In this document: piece after piece, positions 1 to 6,351 of the stretch
How the letters are laid out: each line of letters opens with the position of its first letter
Position numbering within the stretch: position 1 is the first letter of the stretch
Assembly: GCA_028692535.1 (NCBI GenBank)
Contig: JAQUXD010000069.1
Location: 1 to 8,611, forward strand
DNA: 8,611 nucleotides
Source of the DNA: Eubacteriales bacterium
GTDB lineage: Bacteria; Bacillota; Clostridia; Peptostreptococcales; Anaerovoracaceae
Reading direction: 5' to 3'
The notes under the pieces: model-generated
Seen by the model: the letters and a program-made list of their open reading frames with translations, nothing else
Database searches by the model: none
Told to the model about the DNA's origin: nothing
Made by a program: the position numbers and the translations under genes

Positions 1-1214
1 TCAATGGTTTGACCTTCTTCCAGACCCCGGATGACCACCACATCGGATCCGGATCCCCGGATCACATCCACCTGCTTGCGCTGATAGGCGGCGCCGCTCT
101 GCAGCAAAACGTATTCCTGTCCATCCGACTCAATGATGTAAGCGGCAGGAACGACAACGGCATCTCGAACCTGCAGTAAAATGATGTCGATGTTCACCGA
201 AAGTCCGGAGGCTTGATACGGAAAATCTTCAGGAATGGAGATCATCACCTCGAAGGTCCCCGTGCCCGGATTGATCGCAGGAGTGATGCGCGCGATCCGG
301 CCGGTCATTGCACCCATGCGCCCGTCTCCCACAGAAATCGTCACTTCTTTTTCTTTGTCGATATACGGAAAATACTTCTCGTCCAATTCCGTAGTCACAT
401 AATATCCGCCTTGCTTGCCGATACGCCCCAACACCTTTCCGGGCTCAACCCGGTCCCGGGGATTGACATAGGACTGGAGCAAAATGGCATCCCACGGAGC
501 TGCGATCTCGTATTTGCCGGCTTTGCCTTCTGCCTTTTCGTACTGCGCCTTTGCCGCATCCAGATCCGCCTGGGCGGAAAGGCGCTGAGAGCCGCCTGCG
601 CTCATGGACGAGGCCCGCAAACTGGCCGCGCTCCACTGCGCGTAAGCTGAGTCCATCTGAACCTGCTTCAAACTAAGGTCATTTTGAGATATGGCGCCCT
701 CGCCGTACAACGTCTGCGCATCCCGATATTCCTTCGCGGCCTGCTCCTTAAGAGAACTCCGGTAGCTCAGCTCCGCGACTGCTGCGGGGTAATCCACAGA
801 AATCAGCTGATCGTAGTTTGCCCGGGCATTTTCGTATGCCGCCAGGGCGCTGTCCAGATCCAACTGATTGTCCGGACTCCCGATGGAGAGCAGGATCGCG
901 CCGGCGGTGACCGCATCGCCGGCCTGGGCGTAAAACGCCTCCACCGTTCCGGACACTTCCGCAACGAGATCCGTTTCCTCTTCCAACTTCAAGACGCCGG
1001 AAGCGACGACCGTTTCCGAATAATCCCGGGCGGTCACCCGAAGCTGCATTTTTTCACCCGGATCCTTCCCCCATACAAAAATGACCGCGACCACCATCAA
1101 AATGATCCCGGCGGCGAACATATATTTTCTCTTCTTCGTTTTCAGCACTGCAGCCCGGATCCCCGCCGTACGACGCGCCCATTCTTCCCTGGTCAGTGAA
1201 AGCAGTTTTTTCAT
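1..1214 (-). CDS. Efflux periplasmic adaptor / membrane-fusion protein (HlyD/MacA-like), 3' end missing
   Basis: This is an open frame of 404 codons running off the left edge. Translation gives a basic cytoplasmic N-terminus (residues 1-32, starting MKKLLSLTREEW) and one membrane anchor (about 33-48). The first half of a lipoyl/barrel-sandwich domain follows (about 80-112, with VSGTVEAFYAQAGDAVTAG), then a long Ala/Gln/Glu/Leu-rich helical hairpin (about 115-230). The second lipoyl half begins near 233 (YEIAAPWDAIL, then VEPGKVLGRIG), followed by beta-barrel and membrane-proximal segments up to the edge. This order is that of adaptors that couple an inner-membrane transporter to export, most often a MacB-type ABC transporter in Firmicutes. 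The start is ATG at 1214, with GGAGG at 1220-1224 on this strand. The transporter partner probably lies beyond the left edge but is not visible, so the substrate is unknown. The gene is divergent from the liv operon and has no evident functional link to it. Confidence 0.85.
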   Translation of the reverse strand, partial: MKKLLSLTREEWARRTAGIRAAVLKTKKRKYMFAAGIILMVVAVIFVWGKDPGEKMQLRVTARDYSETVVASGVLKLEEETDLVAEVSGTVEAFYAQAGDAVTAGAILLSIGSPDNQLDLDSALAAYENARANYDQLISVDYPAAVAELSYRSSLKEQAAKEYRDAQTLYGEGAISQNDLSLKQVQMDSAYAQWSAASLRASSMSAGGSQRLSAQADLDAAKAQYEKAEGKAGKYEIAAPWDAILLQSYVNPRDRVEPGKVLGRIGKQGGYYVTTELDEKYFPYIDKEKEVTISVGDGRMGAMTGRIARITPAINPGTGTFEVMISIPEDFPYQASGLSVNIDIILLQVRDAVVVPAAYIIESDGQEYVLLQSGAAYQRKQVDVIRGSGSDVVVIRGLEEGQTI

Positions 1215-1288
1215 GAGTTCCTCCGATTTGAAAGCAGCCGTTTTTGTACATTATCATCATTCCTGTCGCCATTCTGAACCTTAGCGCC

Positions 1289-1318
1289 ATTATACCTTAT
1301 CCTCCATTGAAAAGTGAA
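1289..1318 (-). promoter_or_regulatory. Candidate promoter for the efflux adaptor
   Basis: Read on the minus strand there is a perfect TATAAT (1294-1289). It is preceded by TTCACT (1318-1313), a 4/6 match to the -35 consensus, at an 18-bp spacing. A transcript would start near 1282 and have a leader of about 70 nt. A second minus-strand TATAAT at 1342-1337 has no acceptable -35 partner. Support is by motif match only. Confidence 0.4.
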
Positions 1319-1394
1319 TCGGTTTCTTGTCGGAAAATTATAGTTGAACGGTAATTTACCAACCCTGTGAGCGAACGTAAAAAAATGGTATTTC

Positions 1395-1422
1395 TTGAAC
1401 TGCCCGCAAATCATGATATAAT
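1395..1422 (+). promoter_or_regulatory. Sigma-A type promoter of the liv operon
   Basis: TTGAAC (1395-1400) and a perfect TATAAT (1417-1422) are separated by 16 bp. This is the best promoter match upstream of livJ. It predicts a start near 1429 and a leader of about 60 nt before the livJ ATG. The leader opens with a perfect 8-bp hairpin (1437-1463). Confidence 0.7.
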
Positions 1423-1436
1423 ATGAGTCATCAATA

Positions 1437-1463
1437 TCCGGGAAGCACATTTTCGTTCCCGGA
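1437..1463 (+). promoter_or_regulatory. Leader hairpin of the liv transcript
   Basis: TCCGGGAA (1437-1444) is perfectly complementary to TTCCCGGA (1456-1463), with an 11-nt loop. It lies just inside the predicted 5' end of the liv mRNA and upstream of the livJ ribosome binding site at 1474-1480. It could protect the 5' end of the mRNA or, as DNA, be a repressor operator. There is no T-run, so it is not a terminator. The structure is seen; its role is inferred. Confidence 0.45.
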
Positions 1464-1488
1464 GGCAATCAAACGGAGGAATATTCAT

Positions 1489-2655
1489 ATGAGAAAAATC
1501 ATTGCATCCACGCTTGTTCTCCTTCTGATCCTGAGCAGCTTTGCGGGCTGCGGCGGTGGCGGAGACAGCACAGAAAACATTATCAAGGTCGGCGTTTTCG
1601 AACCGGTCACCGGCGAAAACGGGGGTGGCGGCTTCCAGGAAGTCCTGGGCATCCGCTATGCAAATACCGTCTATCCCACCGTTGAGATCGGCGGCGAAAC
1701 ATACACCGTTCAGTTGGTGGAAGTCGACAACAAATCCGATAAAACCGAAGCTGTCACGGCTGCCCAAAGATTGATCAGCGAAGGTGTTTCCGCAGTGATC
1801 GGATCCTACGGCTCCGGAGTATCCATCGCAGCCGGCGCCATTTTTGCCGAAGCCCAGGTACCGGCAGTCGGAGCTTCCTGCACCAATCCCCAGGTGACCG
1901 CCGGAAACGATTACTATTTCCGCGTCTGCTTCCTGGATCCGTTCCAGGGCACCGTCATGGCCAACTATGCCTTCCAAAACGGCGCCCAGACCGCTGCGGT
2001 CATCACGCAGCTGGGTGACGACTATTCGTCAGGACTCGGCTCCTATTTCGTGCAGGCGTTCAACGAACTGGCCGGAGAAGGCGCTGTGGTTTCCGAACAG
2101 CAGTTCCAGACCAATCAAACCGACTTCAAAGCGCTCCTGACAAATATCAAGGCGGAAAATCCTGACGTGATCTTTGCACCCTCGTCCATCACCACGGCGC
2201 CGCTGATCATCAAGCAGGCCAGAGAACTGGGCATCACCTGCCCCATCATGGGCGGCGACACCTGGGAAAATGCCACCATCATCGAAAATGCCGGCGCGGA
2301 TGCGGAAGGCATCGTTCTGTCGACATTCTTTGACGAAGCAGAACCGGCAACGGACGAAGCAGCTTCCTTTATCTCCGGATTCAAAGCTTATCTGGTGGAA
2401 AACAACCAGGATGAGATCATTCCCGCCGTTGCAGCGTTGGGCTACGATGCCTATCTCACGGTGCTGGAAGCGATCCGTCAGGCGGATTCCGCTGACAGCG
2501 TCGCCATTCGGGACGCCCTTCCCGGCATTTCCATCGAAGGTGTCACAGGCGCCATTTCCTTCGACGCCAACGGAGATGCCAACAAAGATATGGCTTTCAT
2601 CAAAACCGTTCAAGACGGACAGTTCAAATTCCTGATGAACGTATCCGTCGAATAA
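1489..2655 (+). CDS. livJ: Branched-chain amino acid ABC transporter, substrate-binding lipoprotein
   Basis: The 388-residue product is the extracellular receptor of the importer and delivers its amino acid ligand to LivHM. Residues 1-20 form a lipoprotein signal peptide, with basic MRKK-like start, hydrophobic core VLLLIL and lipobox FAGC. Cys21 is the lipidated residue, followed by a Gly-rich tether. The rest is a type I periplasmic-binding fold of the Leu/Ile/Val family: VTGENGGGG near the mature N-terminus, AAQRLISEGVSAVIGSYGSG in the first lobe, then YYFRVCFLDPFQG, and ALGYDAYLTVLEAI near the C-terminus. The start is ATG 1489, since CGGAGGA (1474-1480) sits 8 nt before it and the signal peptide begins there. 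An upstream in-frame ATG at 1423 abuts the -10 box and is unlikely to be transcribed with a ribosome site. It is first in the operon. Ligand specificity within the family (branched-chain amino acids, other amino acids, amides) cannot be read from sequence alone. Confidence 0.93.
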   Translation: MRKIIASTLVLLLILSSFAGCGGGGDSTENIIKVGVFEPVTGENGGGGFQEVLGIRYANTVYPTVEIGGETYTVQLVEVDNKSDKTEAVTAAQRLISEGVSAVIGSYGSGVSIAAGAIFAEAQVPAVGASCTNPQVTAGNDYYFRVCFLDPFQGTVMANYAFQNGAQTAAVITQLGDDYSSGLGSYFVQAFNELAGEGAVVSEQQFQTNQTDFKALLTNIKAENPDVIFAPSSITTAPLIIKQARELGITCPIMGGDTWENATIIENAGADAEGIVLSTFFDEAEPATDEAASFISGFKAYLVENNQDEIIPAVAALGYDAYLTVLEAIRQADSADSVAIRDALPGISIEGVTGAISFDANGDANKDMAFIKTVQDGQFKFLMNVSVE

Positions 2656-2674
2656 TCCGACTCTTTACGCATGT

Positions 2675-2706
2675 GGGCGGGAGGTCACAGCTCCCGCCCC
2701 TTTCTT
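2675..2706 (+). terminator. Hairpin between livJ and livH, probable partial terminator or mRNA stabiliser
   Basis: GGGCGGGAG (2675-2683) pairs perfectly with CTCCCGCCC (2691-2699) around a 7-nt loop and is followed by CTTTCTT, an imperfect U-tract. Since livH has its own ribosome site but no visible promoter, the hairpin probably allows read-through. It would raise the amount of livJ message over the membrane and ATPase genes, either by attenuation or by blocking 3' decay. Such hairpins after binding-protein genes are well known (malE-malF is the classic case). Confidence 0.65.
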
Positions 2707-2743
2707 GCGGCTATAAACCCAAACGCAACAAAGGAGTTTCTTC

Positions 2744-3625
2744 ATGAGCGGTATCACTCTACTGCAGCACGGGCTGACCGGGATATCTCTGGGCGGCGCT
2801 TATGCGCTGATCGCCATCGGGTACACCATGGTGTACGGAATCCTGCGTCTGATCAATTTTGCCCACGGCGATATTTTTATGATGGCGGGCTATTTTATGA
2901 TCTTTGCCGTGGCCTCGATGCCTTGGTATCTGGCCATCCCTCTGGTCATGTTCCTGACGGTCCTGCTGGGCGTGACCATCGAGCGCGTCGCTTATAAACC
3001 TCTGCGCAGCGCGCCCAGAATGTCCATCATGATCTCCGCCATCGGCGTATCCTATCTGCTGCAGAACCTGGCCACCTATCTCTTCACAGCATTGCCCCGG
3101 GGCTATCCGGAAATACCGTTTCTCAAGAAAAGTTTTCACGTGGGAGAACTGTCGGCTTCTCTGGTCACCCTCATTACCCCCTTTTTGACCATTTTGTTGA
3201 CATTTTTGCTGATGTCGCTGATCAACCATACCAAACTGGGCATGGCCATGCGGGCGGTTTCCAAAGACTACGAAACTTCTCAGCTAATGGGGATCAAGAT
3301 CAACAGAGTGATCAGCGCCACCTTTGCCATCGGTTCGCTTCTGGCCTTTGTCGGTTCCGTCCTATACTTCACGGACCGCATGACGGTTTTCCCCTTCAGC
3401 GGCACGCTTCCGGGACTGAAATGCTTTGTTGCGGCCGTGCTGGGCGGCATCGGAAGCATTCCCGGTGCCGTGATCGGCGGCTTTATTCTGGGCATCGGAG
3501 AGACCGCTCTGGTCGCCTTGGGCTATTCGACATTCAGCGACGCGTTCACCTTCGCCATTCTCATCGTGATGCTTCTGTTCCGGCCTACGGGACTCTTCGG
3601 AGAGAAAGTGACGGATAAAGTATGA
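2744..3625 (+). CDS. livH: Branched-chain amino acid ABC transporter, permease LivH
   Basis: This 293-residue integral membrane protein is one of the two channel-forming subunits. The N-terminal family hallmark is present: GGAYALIAIGYTMVYG followed by LRLINFAHGD (residues 17-43). About eight hydrophobic segments can be traced, roughly at 12-32, 44-60, 62-80, 96-115, 139-160, 190-210, 225-255 and 265-282. The cytoplasmic coupling loop that contacts the ATPase is KDYETSQLMGIKINRV, and the late motif AAVLGGIGSIPGAVIGG is typical of the family. Length is normal. AAGGAG at 2731-2736 lies 7 nt before the ATG. The stop overlaps the start of livM in an ATGA (3622-3625), which implies translational coupling. 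Confidence 0.95.
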   Translation: MSGITLLQHGLTGISLGGAYALIAIGYTMVYGILRLINFAHGDIFMMAGYFMIFAVASMPWYLAIPLVMFLTVLLGVTIERVAYKPLRSAPRMSIMISAIGVSYLLQNLATYLFTALPRGYPEIPFLKKSFHVGELSASLVTLITPFLTILLTFLLMSLINHTKLGMAMRAVSKDYETSQLMGIKINRVISATFAIGSLLAFVGSVLYFTDRMTVFPFSGTLPGLKCFVAAVLGGIGSIPGAVIGGFILGIGETALVALGYSTFSDAFTFAILIVMLLFRPTGLFGEKVTDKV

Positions 3626-4728
3626 AGACTCTGGACAGAAAAGCAAATTACATCCTGTCGGCGATCCTCGCGGGCATTGCCATCCTGGTTCTGTTTTATA
3701 TGGACAGCAACCGTGCAACGTACAGTTATCCGCTGGCGATCCTCCAGCGCAGCGCGATCTATGCGGTCGTCGCAGTCGCCATGAACCTGCTGACCGGTTT
3801 TACCGGCCTGTTCTCCCTGGGACAAGCCGGATTTATGGCCATCGGCGCATACACTGTCGCCATCCTCACCATCCCCGTAGAGCTGCGGCCTGACGTCTAT
3901 TATATCAACGGGATCGCAGAGCCTCTCGCTCAGGCTTCCGCTCCGCTTTGGGCGGCGTTGGTCCTGGGAGGCTTGCTGGCTGCATTTATGGGCTTTCTGA
4001 TCGGCTATCCCGTTCTGCGCCTTAAAAGCGATTACCTGGCCATTGCGACTCTGGGCTTTTCAGAGATCATCCGGGCCTTTATCGCCGCGCCCCTGCTCGA
4101 CCGGGTCACCAACGGTTCCTACGGGCTCAAAAGCATCCCGGGCTTCTCGTCCACGCTCATCTCCTTTTTCGTCGCAGCCCTTTGCATCTTTCTGATGGTT
4201 CTGGTGATTCGATCTTCTTACGGTCGCGCATTCAAGGCCATCCGGGAAGACGAGGTCGCTGCGGAATCCATGGGCATCAATCTGTTCAAGCATAAACAGA
4301 TGGCCTTTGTCATCAGTTGCTTTTTTACCGGGATCAGCGGAGGCATGCTGGCGGTCTTTATGCGCTCCATCGACTCCAAGACTTTTCAGATCGGTCTTAC
4401 ATACGACATCCTTCTGATCGTCGTTTTGGGCGGGATCGGCAGCATCACCGGCAGCATATTGGGATCCTTTCTGATGACTGCCGGCCGGGAGTGGCTTCGC
4501 TTTTTCGATGACCCGCTGGTGATCGGCGGATTCAATGTGCCGCTGTTCCGAAGCGGCTTCCGCATGGTCATTTTCTCGCTGATTCTCATGACCGTCGTGC
4601 TCTATTACCGCAAAGGACTTCTGGGCAATCGCGAATTTTCATGGAATGGCATCTATGCCTTCCTCCAGCGCCTGAGCCAAAGACTCAAAAGGCAGAAGGT
4701 CTCCAAGGAGGTGGGAAAAGATGACTGA
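3622..4728 (+). CDS. livM: Branched-chain amino acid ABC transporter, permease LivM
   Basis: This 368-residue membrane protein is the second channel subunit and pairs with LivH. The conserved NLLTGFTGLFSLGQAGFMAI segment (from residue 55) is the LivM signature. The coupling loop AIREDEVAAESMGINLFKHK (from residue 206) docks on the ATPases, and VLGGIGSITGSILGS is the usual late motif. The N-terminus has an extra hydrophobic segment (about 10-26). The C-terminus ends in a hydrophilic Lys/Arg-rich tail of about 35 residues that is presumably cytoplasmic. The start ATG overlaps the livH stop by 4 bp. The 3' end overlaps livG by 8 bp and contains the livG ribosome site, so livM and livG are likely translated together. 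Confidence 0.95.
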   Translation: MKTLDRKANYILSAILAGIAILVLFYMDSNRATYSYPLAILQRSAIYAVVAVAMNLLTGFTGLFSLGQAGFMAIGAYTVAILTIPVELRPDVYYINGIAEPLAQASAPLWAALVLGGLLAAFMGFLIGYPVLRLKSDYLAIATLGFSEIIRAFIAAPLLDRVTNGSYGLKSIPGFSSTLISFFVAALCIFLMVLVIRSSYGRAFKAIREDEVAAESMGINLFKHKQMAFVISCFFTGISGGMLAVFMRSIDSKTFQIGLTYDILLIVVLGGIGSITGSILGSFLMTAGREWLRFFDDPLVIGGFNVPLFRSGFRMVIFSLILMTVVLYYRKGLLGNREFSWNGIYAFLQRLSQRLKRQKVSKEVGKDD

Positions 4729-5566
4729 GACAGTATTGAAACTGAACGATATTACCATGCAATTTGGGGGCGTGGTGGCAGTCAACGGTTTTTCCATGGA
4801 AGTCAACCGAGGCGAAATCGTCGCGATCATCGGACCTAACGGCGCCGGAAAAACCACTGCATTCAACGTGATCACAGGCGTGTACGCGCCAACCAACGGC
4901 TCTGTGGAGCTCCACGGAGAAACGATCATCAGCAACTATCCGCAGGGGAAGATGCGCAAATTGTATGCGGGGGAGAACAACGGAGTTTATGAACAACTCA
5001 TCCGCAAGACCCCTGATAAAATAACAAAGCTGGGCATCGCGCGGACATTCCAGAATATTCGTCTCTTCAAGAACCTTACGGTTTTTGAAAACGTGCTGAT
5101 CGCCAAGCATATGAACATCCAGTCCAACCTGCTCTCCGCGGCCTTTATGCTGAACCGGAAGGAAGAGCAAAAAATGCGACGGGAAACCGACGAGCTTCTG
5201 AACATCCTGGATCTGTCCGACGTGCGAAATGAGATTTCAAGTTCTCTCCCGTACGGGAAGCAGCGGCGTCTGGAGATCGCCAGAGCATTGGCTACCGAAC
5301 CCAGCCTTTTGCTGTTGGACGAACCGGCAGCAGGGATGAATCCACAAGAAACCAATGAATTGACTCGCTTTATCCATCGACTCAAAGACGATTTCCATCT
5401 GACTGTCCTGATGATCGAACATCACATGAACCTGGTCATGGAAATCTCCGATCGGATCTACGTACTGGATTTTGGAAAACTGATCGCATCAGGAACTCCG
5501 GAGGACGTCCAAAACGATCAGCGGGTGATCGACGCGTATTTGGGGGTGACTGAAGATGAACAATGA
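4721..5566 (+). CDS. livG: Branched-chain amino acid ABC transporter, ATP-binding protein LivG
   Basis: This 281-residue cytoplasmic ATPase pairs with LivF to power import. Walker A is GPNGAGKT (38-45) and the Q-loop glutamine is Q111 in ARTFQNIRLF. The signature is the LivG-type LPYGKQRRLEIA (176-187) in place of LSGGQ. Walker B is LLLLDE (196-201) with catalytic Glu201, the D-loop is AAGMN, and the switch histidine is H234 in IEHH. All catalytic elements are intact. The protein is about 25 residues longer than the usual LivG of about 255. The extra length falls between the first beta strands and the Q-loop (about 72-98, charged, containing KMRKLYAGENNG). AAGGAGG at 4705-4711 is 9 nt before the ATG. 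The gene overlaps livM by 8 bp and livF by 11 bp. Confidence 0.96.
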   Translation: MTETVLKLNDITMQFGGVVAVNGFSMEVNRGEIVAIIGPNGAGKTTAFNVITGVYAPTNGSVELHGETIISNYPQGKMRKLYAGENNGVYEQLIRKTPDKITKLGIARTFQNIRLFKNLTVFENVLIAKHMNIQSNLLSAAFMLNRKEEQKMRRETDELLNILDLSDVRNEISSSLPYGKQRRLEIARALATEPSLLLLDEPAAGMNPQETNELTRFIHRLKDDFHLTVLMIEHHMNLVMEISDRIYVLDFGKLIASGTPEDVQNDQRVIDAYLGVTEDEQ

Positions 5567-6278
5567 CCGTTGCCTGACATTGACCGATCTGCAAGTGGAT
5601 TATGGCGGGATCCATGCCGTCAAGGGGATCTCCATCGAAGTGCCCCGAGGGAAGATCGTCACATTGATCGGCTCCAACGGAGCCGGCAAAAGCACCACTC
5701 TGCGGACCATTGCCGGTGTTGTGAAAGCCAGCGCAGGTTCCATCGAGTTCGAAGGGACCCAGCTGATCGGGAAAAACCCCGACGACATCGTTTCCATGGG
5801 CATTACGCTGGTCCCGGAAGGACGACGGGTCTTTGCCAACCTCACTGTTTTGGAAAACCTCAAGATCGGGGCTTATATCCACAGCCACAAGCTGGACGAC
5901 GACTTGGAGCGGATCTACGGACTCTTCCCCAGGCTGAAAGAGCGAGACTGGCAGCTGGCAGGAACACTGTCCGGCGGAGAACAGCAGATGCTGGCGGTGG
6001 GAAGAGCCCTGATGAGCCGGCCCAAACTCTTGATGATGGACGAACCCTCCCTGGGATTGGCGCCTTTGATCGTCAAAGACATTTTCGACATCATTCGCAC
6101 GATCAACAAAGAAGGTATCACGGTCTTGCTCATCGAACAAAACGCCAACCACGCTTTAAAGATCGCCGACTGGGCCTACGTAATGGAAACAGGCACGATC
6201 ACAATGCAGGGTTCCGGAGAAGAATTGCTGGCCAAAGACAGCATCAAAGAAGCTTACCTGGGGAAAAAGAAACAATAG
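5556..6278 (+). CDS. livF: Branched-chain amino acid ABC transporter, ATP-binding protein LivF
   Basis: This 240-residue cytoplasmic ATPase is the partner of LivG and has the normal length for LivF. Walker A is GSNGAGKS (39-46). The family's LVPEGRRVF (85-93) stands at the Q-loop, the signature is LSGGEQQMLAVGRAL (138-152), and Walker B is LLMMDEP with Glu163. At the switch position the sequence is IEQN (Gln195 in place of His). Gln here and PEGR at the Q-loop are normal for LivF and are not signs of decay. The ATG lies inside the 3' end of livG (11-bp overlap) behind a weak ribosome site (GGGGGTGA, 5542-5549), consistent with translational coupling. It is the last gene of the operon, and a strong terminator follows 13 bp after the stop. 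Confidence 0.96.
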   Translation: MNNDRCLTLTDLQVDYGGIHAVKGISIEVPRGKIVTLIGSNGAGKSTTLRTIAGVVKASAGSIEFEGTQLIGKNPDDIVSMGITLVPEGRRVFANLTVLENLKIGAYIHSHKLDDDLERIYGLFPRLKERDWQLAGTLSGGEQQMLAVGRALMSRPKLLMMDEPSLGLAPLIVKDIFDIIRTINKEGITVLLIEQNANHALKIADWAYVMETGTITMQGSGEELLAKDSIKEAYLGKKKQ

Positions 6279-6290
6279 TACTGCAAATGC

Positions 6291-6325
6291 AAAGCCGTCG
6301 CCGGTGTTCCGGCAACGGCTTTTTT
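6291..6325 (+). terminator. Rho-independent terminator of the liv operon
   Basis: AAAGCCGT (6291-6298) pairs with ACGGCTTT (6315-6322), and inside it GCCGG (6300-6304) pairs with CCGGC (6309-6313). One C/A mismatch separates the two helices and the loop is TGTT. The stem ends in a run of six T (6320-6325). On the minus strand the same stem is followed by only three T, so it would be at best a weak terminator for the converging deiminase-family gene. Confidence 0.88.
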
Positions 6326-6351
6326 AATAAACACACCCTGCATACGGAGGA

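Noticed and set aside
213..1199. Two plus-strand open frames (213-650 and 684-1199)
   Set aside because: They are antisense to the efflux adaptor, which has a coherent domain order and a good ribosome site on the minus strand.
1423..1488. Upstream in-frame ATG giving livJ 22 more residues
   Set aside because: It abuts the -10 box and lies before the likely transcript start, and it would bury the lipoprotein signal peptide behind a hydrophilic extension.
1411..1977. A 188-codon open frame antisense to livJ, and a similar 194-codon one at 2029-2613
   Set aside because: Both lie wholly opposite a convincing lipoprotein gene, have no family-like motifs, and their composition is what the complement of GC-rich coding sequence gives.
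5811..6143. Apparent loss of Q-loop glutamine and switch histidine in LivF
   Set aside because: PEGR at the Q-loop and IEQN at the switch position are the normal state of LivF proteins, not decay.
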